Shown here: positions 7,753 to 15,136 of the stretch, piece by piece | Numbering within the stretch: the stretch's first letter is position 1 | Layout of the letters: each line of letters opens with the position of its first letter | NCBI GenBank assembly: GCA_910588185.1 | Contig: CAJUQR010000007.1 | Coordinates: forward strand, 91,299 to 155,298 | Length of the DNA stretch: 64,000 bases | Direction of reading: 5' to 3' | Source: an uncultured Peptostreptococcaceae bacterium | GTDB lineage: Bacteria; Bacillota; Clostridia; Peptostreptococcales; Anaerovoracaceae | Notes under the pieces: generated by a model | Seen by the model: the letters and a program-made list of their open reading frames with translations, nothing else | Told to the model about the DNA's origin: nothing | The model's database searches: none | Made by a program: the position numbers and the translations under genes

Positions 7753-8964
7753 TTATTCATCCATCATGACTTTTTTAATTACTTTTACAAAGTCAGAGTT
7801 ATTCTTAGTATGTGCTAAATTCTCAATTATTGCTTCTGTTACATCTTGAGTACTTCCCCCGGAAAGATTCCTTCTCATTATCCAAATAGCCTCAAGTTCT
7901 TCCTGATTCATGAGCAAATCTTCCCTTCTGGTTCCCGATTTGTTAAGACTTATAGCCGGGAATATTCTCTTTTCTGAAAGCTTACGGTCAAGATGAAGTT
8001 CCATATTGCCAGTTCCCTTAAATTCTTCAAATATCACATCATCCATACGGCTTCCCGTTTCAACAAGAGCCGTTGCAAGAATCGTAATTGAGCCTCCCTC
8101 TTCCATCTTGCGAGCCGCTCCAAAGAATTTTTTAGGTTTATGAAGTGCTCCGGGGTCAAGGCCTCCCGAAAGGGTTCTTCCCGACGCAGGAACTACCATG
8201 TTATATGCTCTTGCAAGTCTGGTAATACTGTCAAGTAATATTACCACATCTTTTCCATGCTCAACCAGTCTTTGTGCTCTGGCCAAAACCATCTCTGCAA
8301 CCTTGACATGATGCTGCGGCATCTCATCAAAAGTTGAATATATTACTTCCCCTCCTTTGAGGGATCTCTTCATATCGGTAACTTCTTCAGGTCTTTCATC
8401 AACCAACAGAACTATAAGCTCAACTTCAGGATAATTTTTTTCTATGGCATTGGCCACTTTTTTTAGCAATACAGTCTTACCTGCCTTAGGAGGCGCTACA
8501 ATCAGTCCTCTTTGCCCTTTTCCTATAGGCGCAACCAAATCTATCAGCCTCATTGAAAGGTCTCTGCTTCCGTCCTCGAGGCGAATCCTTTCATATGGAA
8601 ACACAGGCGTCAAATCATCGAAGTCAGGTCTCCTTATTGCTCTGCCCGGTTCATCTCCGTTAACGGTAAGAACATAAAGAAGCGCTCCAAAGCGTTCTCC
8701 CTCCTTTGGAAGCCTGGTTATACCTTTTATCTTGTCTCCTGTCTTAAGATTAAATCTCCTTATCTGTGTCGGAGATACATATATGTCTTTATCGCTGGTT
8801 AAAAAATTAGAAAATCTCAGAAATCCAAAATTATTATCTTCCTGAATCTCAAGAATACCCTCAACTTCGGGGCGTATCTCTTCTTTTGTTTCTTTTTCTT
8901 CTGCTGCCTCTTCCTGAGGCTGTTCATCTGTGATAATTTCAGATTCTAAAACTTTTTCTTTCAT
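7753..8964 (-). CDS. rho: Transcription termination factor Rho
   Basis: ATP-driven RNA helicase that ends transcription. An acidic N-terminal stretch of about 35 residues is followed by the cold-shock-like RNA-binding domain (GILEIQEDNNFGFLRF), the Walker A loop APPKAGKT, Walker B (VVILLDSITRLARAYN) and the Q/R-loop segment SGGLDPGALHKPKKFFGAAR. I chose the ATG behind AAAAGGTGA, giving 403 residues; an upstream in-frame start would add 12 residues without support. It is the first gene of the minus-strand run leading to prmC. Confidence 0.96.
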   Translation of the reverse strand: MKEKVLESEIITDEQPQEEAAEEKETKEEIRPEVEGILEIQEDNNFGFLRFSNFLTSDKDIYVSPTQIRRFNLKTGDKIKGITRLPKEGERFGALLYVLTVNGDEPGRAIRRPDFDDLTPVFPYERIRLEDGSRDLSMRLIDLVAPIGKGQRGLIVAPPKAGKTVLLKKVANAIEKNYPEVELIVLLVDERPEEVTDMKRSLKGGEVIYSTFDEMPQHHVKVAEMVLARAQRLVEHGKDVVILLDSITRLARAYNMVVPASGRTLSGGLDPGALHKPKKFFGAARKMEEGGSITILATALVETGSRMDDVIFEEFKGTGNMELHLDRKLSEKRIFPAISLNKSGTRREDLLMNQEELEAIWIMRRNLSGGSTQDVTEAIIENLAHTKNNSDFVKVIKKVMMDE

Positions 8965-9255
8965 AAAGTTCACCTTTTGGAGTCTAAAAGAACGACTCAA
9001 TACCTTTCTGAGAAATTAAAGAATTGCTGTATTCAAAGAGTATGATTAAAATATCTTATTTATCTATGATATACTTGCAAGCCAAAAAAATCAAGGCAAT
9101 TAAAAATATGCAAAAAATGTATATTCTTGTGAAAATTTTATTCATTTTATACATGAATCTCATAATTTCAAGCCCTTTGGGCAATAGCTATAAACGTTTA
9201 AATTTTAACTATTACAGCGTTTTATTTGACAAAATATTAATTATCAAAAACCCCC

Positions 9256-9284
9256 TTGCGCAAGCGCAATTTTATGCATATACT
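9256..9284 (+). promoter_or_regulatory. Promoter of hbd with an overlapping palindrome
   Basis: TTGCGC (9256-9261) and TATACT (9279-9284) are 17 bases apart. The -35 is half of an inverted repeat TTGCGC-AA-GCGCAA (9256-9269), so a dimeric regulator bound there would block polymerase. The rest of the 356-bp gap between rho and hbd is very AT-rich and shows no other clear feature; no convincing rho promoter was found. Confidence 0.55.
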
Positions 9285-9320
9285 TAGGGAAATCGCAGAT
9301 AATCTAGGAGGCTTCAAGAG

Positions 9321-10166
9321 ATGAAAAACATTGTTATAATAGGTGCAGGTACCATGGGACTTGACATCGCACAGGCTTTTGCCAAAGCAGGGTTTGACGT
9401 TTTTGTCAGGGATATTAAGGAAGAAATCATTGACAGCGCTAAGGAGCGTTTAGCAAGTTCTCTAAGCAAAGCATCTAAAAAAGGAAAAATTTCTGAAGAA
9501 GAAAAAGATTTTATTTTATCCCATATATCTTTCACTACGGATATTGGGATTGCTAAAGATTCCGATTTAGTCATAGAGGCAATAGTGGAAAATTTGGATG
9601 TAAAAAAGCAAGTTTTTAAAGAACTGGACCAAATCTGTAATAAAGACACAATCTTCGCATCTAACACTTCTTCGATTTCAATTACGGCAATTGCTGCCGC
9701 AACTAACAGACCAGACAGATTTGTGGGAATGCATTTTTTCAATCCTGCCACTATAATGAAACTAGTAGAGATTATTCGCGGACAAGAAACATCTGATGAG
9801 GCCTTCAAGACTATCTATGATTTAACACTGGCAATAGATAAAGAACCAATTACTGTAATAGAATCGCCGGGCTTCGTCCTGAACAGGATTCTAATTCCAA
9901 TGATAAACGAAGCAATCAACGTGCTCGACAGCGGCATTGCTTCCGCAGAGGACATAGACAAGGCTATGCAGCTTGGAGCTAATCATAAAATGGGACCGCT
10001 GCACCTTGGAGATCTCATAGGCCTTGATGTATGTTTATCTATAATGGAAACAATTCACTCAGAGACCAATAACAGCAAATATGCTCCTGCACCGCTTTTA
10101 AGGAAAATGGTTCGCGGAGGCAGATTGGGTAAAAAAGCAGGTATCGGTTTCTTTGATTATAAATAG
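9321..10166 (+). CDS. hbd: 3-hydroxybutyryl-CoA dehydrogenase (paralogue 1)
   Basis: Reduces acetoacetyl-CoA to 3-hydroxybutyryl-CoA in the butyrate-type pathway. The 281-residue protein has the NAD-binding loop GAGTMG at 8-13, the ASNTSSISIT catalytic serine region, the catalytic histidine in GMHFFNP and the C-terminal helical domain (PGFVLNRILIPMINEA). It ends GLGKKAGIGFFDYK-like, as usual for Hbd. The residues after the glycine loop are LDIAQAF rather than the common AGIAQ. The ribosome site TAGGAGG is good. It converges with an unknown gene and shares a terminator with it. A second hbd lies 0.9 kb downstream on the other strand. Confidence 0.93.
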   Translation: MKNIVIIGAGTMGLDIAQAFAKAGFDVFVRDIKEEIIDSAKERLASSLSKASKKGKISEEEKDFILSHISFTTDIGIAKDSDLVIEAIVENLDVKKQVFKELDQICNKDTIFASNTSSISITAIAAATNRPDRFVGMHFFNPATIMKLVEIIRGQETSDEAFKTIYDLTLAIDKEPITVIESPGFVLNRILIPMINEAINVLDSGIASAEDIDKAMQLGANHKMGPLHLGDLIGLDVCLSIMETIHSETNNSKYAPAPLLRKMVRGGRLGKKAGIGFFDYK

Positions 10167-10175
10167 CTTTCTTTT

Positions 10176-10210
10176 AAAAACAGGTCTTGACTATGTCAAG
10201 ACCTGTTTTT
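10176..10210. terminator. Bidirectional terminator between hbd and the unknown gene
   Basis: A 16-bp stem (AAAAACAGGTCTTGAC and its complement) closes a three-base loop. A5 on one side and T5 on the other make it usable from both directions. It overlaps the end of the converging gene by two bases. Confidence 0.88.
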
Positions 10211-10646
10211 ACTTAGCCAATGAAGAGATTATATCTGCATATCCCTCGTGGGTAGTAGTAAAGAACAACGCTTTTTTGTGTGTATCAAGAAACGCAATAT
10301 CATCTTGACCAAAGGACGTTTCCACAACCTCATCGCAGCCCCATTTATCTTTGCTGTTGAAAAAGAAAGACGGAAACTCTCTTAAAACTTTAAAAAAGCG
10401 CTTATCAGCTTTAAACAAATACTGCGGCGCTCCTTTTCCGTTTCTCATGGTTCCCGGCCACTTCTTCACATATCTTTTCTCTGCAAGCTCCATATATTTA
10501 AAAGCCTTGACGAGAAGTTCTTCTTGCTCATCTTCACCATTTATCTGTACGATTGCTATATATGCAGTTTCAGATTCCAGCTTTTTAAGAATCTGCAAAT
10601 ACTGTTCATGGCTTGTAAATTCAACTGAAATATACTCATCTGGCAT
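10209..10646 (-). CDS. Conserved-looking hypothetical protein, 145 aa
   Basis: I do not recognise this protein. It has no signal peptide and no membrane segment. It is rich in aromatic and charged residues (YVKKWPGTMRNGKGAPQYLFKA; FPSFFFNSKDKWGCDEVVETSFGQDD) and starts MPDEYISVEFTSHEQYLQIL. The layout suggests a small cytoplasmic alpha/beta fold. Start context: AAATACC precedes the ATG, with GAAAGGAAAT 5' of it as the likely ribosome site. It stands alone between hbd (convergent) and a 240-bp intergenic repeat. Confidence 0.7.
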   Translation of the reverse strand: MPDEYISVEFTSHEQYLQILKKLESETAYIAIVQINGEDEQEELLVKAFKYMELAEKRYVKKWPGTMRNGKGAPQYLFKADKRFFKVLREFPSFFFNSKDKWGCDEVVETSFGQDDIAFLDTHKKALFFTTTHEGYADIISSLAK

Positions 10647-10733
10647 GGTATTTTATTTCCTTTCTTATCTTATGTTTGCTGCCTGCTCTTAACTTAGTAT
10701 TTAGAGCATATTTTTTCGCCGCGTACACGGTCT

Positions 10734-10973
10734 AACCCCGAAAATTCATCTTTTTTCTGGCACTACCCAGGGTCTAACCCCGAAAATTTTTGTTTTTTTG
10801 TTAAATTTGCAGGGTTAAAAAGCCAATAAAATTAACTTTTTTCTTATGATACGTCTAATATAGTACATATTTTTTAAAATTTAACAAAATCTAACCCTGC
10901 AAAATTCCTGATTCGACCATGTTTTTCGGGGTCAGACCCTGCAAATCACTTTAAAATCTATGACTTATCGGGG
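10734..10973. repeat. 240-bp nested-palindrome element, copy A
   Basis: Closely similar along its length to 24,604-24,843. It carries CCCCGAAA near the left end and TCGGGG at the right end. A 17-bp inverted pair sits at 10,770-10,786 and 10,923-10,939 (GGGTCTAACCCCGAAAA against its complement, one mismatch). A perfect 12-bp inner pair is at 10,806-10,817 and 10,892-10,903 (TTTGCAGGGTTA / TAACCCTGCAAA). No coding frame is present. It looks like a small non-autonomous mobile or REP-like element. The rest of the 10,647-11,111 gap holds only the hbd2 terminator. Confidence 0.8.
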
Positions 10974-11033
10974 GTGATGTAACCCGCTCTTTTGTCATCT
11001 GATAGATATTGTACCATATTTTTTAAGGAGCTA

Positions 11034-11085
11034 CGCAAAAAAAGGATATGCTCCCCTATAATAAAGTTAGGGGAGCATATCCTTT
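11034..11085 (-). terminator. Terminator of the second hbd gene
   Basis: A stem of about 18 bp (AAGGATATGCTCCCCTA and its complement) with a 9-base loop. On the minus strand it is followed by a run of seven T, 27 bases after the hbd2 stop. Confidence 0.9.
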
Positions 11086-11111
11086 ATATTTTATATGTAG
11101 GAATAAGCTAA

Positions 11112-11960
11112 TTATTTGGAGTAATCATAGAATCCAACTCCAGTCTTTCTTCCCAGTTTACCTGCTCTTACCATCTTTTTAAGAAGTACATGCGGTCTGT
11201 ACTTAGGATCGCCATATTCGTTATAAAGAGTTTCCATGATTGCAAGGCAAACATCGAGTCCAATAAGGTCTCCAAGTTCTAAAGGTCCCATAGGATGGTT
11301 AGCGCCGAGCTTCATGGCAGTGTCAACGCCTTTAACATCGCTTACGCCGTCAGCTACGATTCCGATACCTTCGTTAATCATAGGAATCAAAATTCTATTT
11401 ACTACAAATCCAGGAGCTTCAGCTACTTCTACAGGAGTCTTACCCAGCTTCTCTGCAAGAGCAAATATAGTATCCTTAGTTTCATCTGAAGTAGTAAGTC
11501 CTCTTATAAGTTCTACCAGCTTCATTGCAGGTACAGGATTGAAGAAATGCATTCCAATAATCTTATCAGGTCTTCCTGTTGCTGCTGCAATCTCTGTAAT
11601 GGAAAGTGAAGATGTGTTTGTTGCAATGATAGCTTCAGGTTTGCAAAGTTTATCCAATTCTGCAAACAACGCCTTCTTGGACTCCATGTCTTCTGTAGCT
11701 GCCTCAATAACCAAATCAGCATCAGCAATTATATTAATATCAGTTGAACCTGTAATTCTTCCAAAAATCTCTTCTGCTGCCTCAGCGGTAATCTTTTCCT
11801 TGGCAACCATCTTATCAAGGTTCTTTTTAACGGTAGCAAGACCTTTTTCAACAGAACTTTCTCTTCTTGCTCTCATTACTACATCATAGCCGTTCTGCGC
11901 TAAAACTTGAATAATTCCGGCTCCCATAGTACCGGTTCCTAATACACCAATCTTTTTCAT
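11112..11960 (-). CDS. hbd: 3-hydroxybutyryl-CoA dehydrogenase (paralogue 2)
   Basis: Same reaction and family as the gene at 9321-10166; 282 residues. The NAD loop is GTGTMGAG at 8-15. The ATNTSSLSIT serine region, GMHFFNPVPAMKLVE with the catalytic histidine, PGFVVNRILIPMINEG and the end GRKTGVGFYDYSK are all intact. It matches clostridial butyrate-pathway Hbd more closely than paralogue 1. Ribosome site TTAAGGAGG. Unlike the usual bcs operon, no crotonase, thiolase or butyryl-CoA dehydrogenase genes adjoin it here. Confidence 0.95.
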   Translation of the reverse strand: MKKIGVLGTGTMGAGIIQVLAQNGYDVVMRARRESSVEKGLATVKKNLDKMVAKEKITAEAAEEIFGRITGSTDINIIADADLVIEAATEDMESKKALFAELDKLCKPEAIIATNTSSLSITEIAAATGRPDKIIGMHFFNPVPAMKLVELIRGLTTSDETKDTIFALAEKLGKTPVEVAEAPGFVVNRILIPMINEGIGIVADGVSDVKGVDTAMKLGANHPMGPLELGDLIGLDVCLAIMETLYNEYGDPKYRPHVLLKKMVRAGKLGRKTGVGFYDYSK

Positions 11961-12022
11961 TCAATAGCCTCCTTAATATTGAAACAAGCTTTTGTTAAAA
12001 AATTAACTCGCCGTTCTTATTA

Positions 12023-12028
12023 ATTATA
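12023..12028 (-). promoter_or_regulatory. Extended -10 promoter element ahead of hbd paralogue 2
   Basis: On the minus strand TATAAT is preceded by TG and one base, an extended -10. It is 63 bases upstream of the ATG. The -35 region is poor, as is common with extended -10 promoters. Confidence 0.5.
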
Positions 12029-12103
12029 ACACAGAATCATATAAATGGAACCCCTTTTTAAAAAAATTCATAAAAATATTATTTTTTTCTTTTATTTATA
12101 TAT

Positions 12104-12129
12104 AAAGGAGGTTATTAATAACCTCCTTT
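12104..12129. repeat. 26-bp perfect palindrome in a divergent intergenic region
   Basis: Each arm reads AAAGGAGGTTATT, with no loop bases between the arms. It lies between the divergent hbd2 and the secreted-protein gene. The minus strand continues with TATATATAAATAAAAG, so it could be a weak terminator, an operator, or a hairpin in the leader of either transcript. Confidence 0.6.
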
Positions 12130-12233
12130 TGCGATATACTTTTATTACATTAATTTACTCTACTTTCTCCTTGATTTTTCTAAAATTATTCTCCTTTTTC
12201 AAGTGGCAAAAAGTTATTAAAACCCCTTATAAA

Positions 12234-12263
12234 TTGTGGAATTTCAACGTTTTTTCCTATAAT
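12234..12263 (+). promoter_or_regulatory. Promoter of the small secreted protein gene
   Basis: TTGTGG (12,234-12,239) and TATAAT (12,258-12,263) are separated by 18 bases, about 50 bases ahead of the start codon. Confidence 0.55.
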
Positions 12264-12313
12264 TATATTTGTTGTCTTATATCCAAAATTTTATTACTGA
12301 GGAGTATAAATTC

Positions 12314-12742
12314 ATGAAGAAAAAAATCGTATCGTTAATTTTAAGTTTAGTTTTAGTACTGTCATTTTGTTCCGTAGCTTTTGCTGATAGCGGTAATGAC
12401 AATGAAGGTATAGAACCATATAATACAGATAGTGTGACATATAATATAGATAGAATAAGTGCTTCAAAGGCTGATGTATATGCGAGCGTTTATTTCAGCC
12501 AAACTGTCGACCAATACAGCGTCGTAATATATCTACAGAAAAAAGTAGATGGTGAATGGGTGATAGATACATCTAATCCTGAACGCACTTTATATCACAA
12601 CGGATGGAAAAAGTCATCGTTCTACTTTTATAATCAATACACTGGTCTAGAAAGAGGAGTTATTTATCGTATCAAATGTGTAAGTAAAGATTATATAGGA
12701 GATAGCTCCCATACCTTGACTACTTATTCAAATACATTTTAA
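12314..12742 (+). CDS. Small secreted protein of unknown function
   Basis: 142 residues. A clear signal peptide, MKKKIVSLILSLVLVLSF followed by CSVAFA, would be cut before DSGNDNEG. The mature part of about 118 residues is rich in Tyr, Ser, Thr and Asn and alternates polar and hydrophobic residues (VTYNIDRISASKADVYASV, YSVVIYLQKKVDGEW). This suggests a beta-sandwich. There is no anchor motif or catalytic signature. The start was chosen at the ATG behind GAGGAGT because the signal peptide begins there. It is followed at once by the converging anti-sigma-like gene. Function unknown. Confidence 0.82.
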   Translation: MKKKIVSLILSLVLVLSFCSVAFADSGNDNEGIEPYNTDSVTYNIDRISASKADVYASVYFSQTVDQYSVVIYLQKKVDGEWVIDTSNPERTLYHNGWKKSSFYFYNQYTGLERGVIYRIKCVSKDYIGDSSHTLTTYSNTF

Positions 12743-12748
12743 AATTTT

Positions 12749-12775
12749 AAAGAGGCTAAATAAGAGCCTCTTTTA
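12749..12775. terminator. Terminator between the secreted protein and anti-sigma-like genes
   Basis: AAAGAGGCT and AGCCTCTTT form a 9-bp stem followed on the plus strand by TTATTATA. It overlaps the last codons of the converging gene. Confidence 0.75.
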
Positions 12776-13451
12776 TTATATTCATCATGTCCTCTTCTAA
12801 AATAGAATTATCACACATAATATTTACATAAACATCATCATATATAAATTTATATGTTATTTTAGCATCATTTTCACTATATTTCTTTATATATATATCC
12901 GTTCCATTCAAAGATTCCACTTTATCACTATTTACTACTATAATCTTAAATGTTTCATCTTCTGCTCCATTTTCCTGTCTTACCAAAAAAGAATCCTTTC
13001 CCTTATTTATGAATTGACTCTCACATCTTCTTGTTTTACCTATCGTTATAATCTTTGTTTTAAGCATTTTACAGTCACTTGGTAACTTTTCAAACATCAA
13101 AAACTCTTCCCTTATATCTCTAGGTAAATCCTCTTGGTTTTCATATGTATCAACCGCCATAACTTCATCGTCATCCCTTGAATCAATTATATCCACTATC
13201 CCATCTCTGCCTGCTTCGGCGTCAGGAATTTGGAACATAGAAACCATGCCGACACAAAAGACCATTGCGAAAACTGACGCAAGGCTCGCAATAATTTTGC
13301 GCCTGCGAATTTTCTCTCGTCTTCTCATCTTAGCTATCTGCTTCCATTTTGCCATTTGTATTTCTGTGGGTTTGCTTATATCACCTTTCTCTCTATAAGC
13401 ATTCTCTATGCGCTCGCCCAGTAAATCTCTGTAGCTACCTTTATCTCTCAT
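12756..13451 (-). CDS. Single-pass membrane protein, probable anti-sigma partner
   Basis: 231 residues. A basic cytoplasmic part (1-52, with RRREKIRRRK just before the membrane) is followed by one hydrophobic helix at about 53-72 and an extracellular domain of about 160 residues with a likely DUF4367-like beta fold (TDIYIKKYSENDAKITYKFIYDDVYVNIM). Its start overlaps the ECF sigma gene by 11 bases. That topology and position are typical of membrane anti-sigma factors. No zinc-binding HxxxCxxC motif is present, so it is not a ZAS-type anti-sigma factor. The role is inferred from context. Confidence 0.7.
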   Translation of the reverse strand: MRDKGSYRDLLGERIENAYREKGDISKPTEIQMAKWKQIAKMRRREKIRRRKIIASLASVFAMVFCVGMVSMFQIPDAEAGRDGIVDIIDSRDDDEVMAVDTYENQEDLPRDIREEFLMFEKLPSDCKMLKTKIITIGKTRRCESQFINKGKDSFLVRQENGAEDETFKIIVVNSDKVESLNGTDIYIKKYSENDAKITYKFIYDDVYVNIMCDNSILEEDMMNIIKEALI

Positions 13452-14076
13452 GATGATAGCCTCCTTTTTCTAGTTTAACTTTGAGTTTCTTCTTAGCTCT
13501 AGCCGAAAGACTTCTTACAGTGCTTTCAGGCTCTCCCATTATCTCAGCTATTTCTTTTAGTTTGTGACCATAAACATAATATAAAATAATTACACTTCGT
13601 TCTTTGGTGCTCAAAGCCTTTTCTAAAATCTCTATAAGATATTCATCACTTATTTGATTTACCTGCGCATAAAGCATCCTGTCTGAAATAAAATCTATAT
13701 CCTCCCTGCCATTATCTATAATTTCGTCATAAGAACAAGTAGTTATCTCATTGTCCTTACTTATTTTAACGTATTTTAGTCCTATCCTTTTAGCGATTTT
13801 TAATATCCAATATTTTATTTTTGTTATATCTCTTACACTTTTTATACACTCTATGGCCTCAACCATTGTATCTTGAACAGCATCTTCAAGATACGCACGG
13901 TTGATTCCAAAAACACCTAAATAGCGTACGACATCATTATAATACTGCGACAATAATGCCTCGCTGTCCAATGACTCTGCAGATTCTTTATAGATTCCTC
14001 CACGTGACCTAGATGTCGGCTTTTCCTTCGCTCCCTTGCTGATAGCAAAGGAATCTATTTCTTGCAAATATTTCAT
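13441..14076 (-). CDS. ECF-type RNA polymerase sigma factor
   Basis: 211 residues. After an N-terminal extension of about 40 residues comes sigma region 2 (residues 43-110: LLSQYYNDVVRYLGVFGI, LEDAVQDTMVEAIECI) and region 4 (about 150-205: ALSTKERSVIILYYVYGHKL then LKEIAEIMGEPESTVRSLSA). There is no region 3, as expected for the ECF group. It starts 2 bases after the upstream XRE gene and overlaps the downstream membrane protein gene, so the three form one operon. The partner protein outside the membrane suggests an envelope signal. Confidence 0.9.
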   Translation of the reverse strand: MKYLQEIDSFAISKGAKEKPTSRSRGGIYKESAESLDSEALLSQYYNDVVRYLGVFGINRAYLEDAVQDTMVEAIECIKSVRDITKIKYWILKIAKRIGLKYVKISKDNEITTCSYDEIIDNGREDIDFISDRMLYAQVNQISDEYLIEILEKALSTKERSVIILYYVYGHKLKEIAEIMGEPESTVRSLSARAKKKLKVKLEKGGYHHER

Positions 14077-14078
14077 TG

Positions 14079-14444
14079 CTATTTCATCCTTACTTCATCT
14101 GCATATATCTTGGCAATTTTTCCGATACCTTTCAATTGCTTAGCATCACATTTTTGAAGAATTGCCATTATCTCTTCACAGGCCCTTGAGGTCTCTCCAT
14201 CCAAGTCCTCCGGTAAAATTCCTCCCGCAAGTATATAATCCGCTGTTACATCGAGAATCTGACACAAAAGGTACAACTTCTTGATTGAAATACCTTTGTT
14301 TCCATACTCGATATCTGCAATAAATTGTGCAGACACATCGAGCTTTTTTGCTAAAGATTCTCTGCTTAAGCCTTTAGCCTCCCGCCGGCTTCTTACTCTC
14401 CGGCCCATCTCGGCTTGATCTAATGGCCTTAACTTTTCTGACAT
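14079..14444 (-). CDS. XRE-family DNA-binding regulator
   Basis: 121 residues. The helix-turn-helix covers about residues 10-70 (RVRSRREAKGLSRESLAKKL, DVSAQFIADIEYGNKGISIK). The C-terminal part is helical and shows no recognised ligand domain. The ribosome site AGGAGAG precedes the ATG. It is the first gene of the XRE-sigma-membrane protein operon and may control that operon, possibly through the inverted repeat at 14,536-14,554. Confidence 0.85.
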   Translation of the reverse strand: MSEKLRPLDQAEMGRRVRSRREAKGLSRESLAKKLDVSAQFIADIEYGNKGISIKKLYLLCQILDVTADYILAGGILPEDLDGETSRACEEIMAILQKCDAKQLKGIGKIAKIYADEVRMK

Positions 14445-14535
14445 GTTTACTCTCCTATTTATAATATTTCCTTTAAAAATAAAAAGGCTCTTTACTAAAG
14501 TTAGTCGTTATAAGATAATAAATGAATAAACAATT

Positions 14536-14554
14536 AGTTATATTTTGTATAACT
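14536..14554. promoter_or_regulatory. Candidate operator between two divergent XRE genes
   Basis: AGTTATA and TATAACT are inverted around five bases (TTTTG). This is the strongest dyad in the 242-bp gap between the divergent XRE genes at 14,444 and 14,687. XRE proteins usually bind such dyads. No clear -35/-10 pair was found. Confidence 0.4.
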
Positions 14555-14686
14555 ATCAGGCAAAAAATTTTAAAAAAGCTAATTTTTATGCAACTTTTTG
14601 CAGTTAATTTTACACATATATAGTAGTGGCAGTGATTTAAGTTGAATTATTAATTGAGGTACTTTGATAGCACAAGGAGATGTAAC

Positions 14687-15109
14687 ATGAATTTGGAAAC
14701 CCAAAAGAGAATTGCGGCTAATCTAAAAATCTTAAGAACTTGTAAGAATATGAGCCAATCTCAAATAGCTGATCTGGTGGGCATCAGCAGATCGCTATAT
14801 ACTCATTACGAATTGGCCAGAAGAACACCTGATGCAGAAGTTTTATATAAACTCTCTAAACGTTTTGGTGTAGACATGGCTACGCTGTTTGAGGCTGAAC
14901 CTCAGACATTTTTAAGCCATATGACTAGTGATCAATATTTTGACGATGACATGATGGAACTTATGTCCTTTTACAAAAAGCTTTCACCTTTCGCCAAAGG
15001 AATGTTAATGGAACGAGCTTTGTACTTACTTGATTGGGACAGATTCAGAGATGAAAATCAAAAATGTCTTGACGATAAGAAAAGCGGTTGGAAAGAAAAA
15101 AGCGTATAA
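14687..15109 (+). CDS. XRE-family regulator, paralogue of the gene at 63,519
   Basis: 140 residues. The HTH at about 8-65 includes NMSQSQIADLVGISRSLYTH. A C-terminal helical domain follows (MELMSFYKKLSPFAKGMLME). Its opening MNLETQKRIAANLKILR, the phrase RRTPDAEVLYKLSKRFG and the FAKGMLMERA segment match the gene at 63,519-63,926, so the two are paralogues. The ATG behind CACAAGGAG was chosen; an upstream in-frame codon would add 11 residues. It is divergent from the XRE-sigma operon. Confidence 0.85.
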   Translation: MNLETQKRIAANLKILRTCKNMSQSQIADLVGISRSLYTHYELARRTPDAEVLYKLSKRFGVDMATLFEAEPQTFLSHMTSDQYFDDDMMELMSFYKKLSPFAKGMLMERALYLLDWDRFRDENQKCLDDKKSGWKEKSV

Positions 15110-15136
15110 AAAAAGAGAGAAACCTAAGTTCCCTCT

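Noticed and set aside
9024..9287. Possible 87-residue gene upstream of hbd
   Set aside because: Extremely AT-rich, biased to Ile, Lys and Leu, and it runs over the hbd promoter; no ribosome site.
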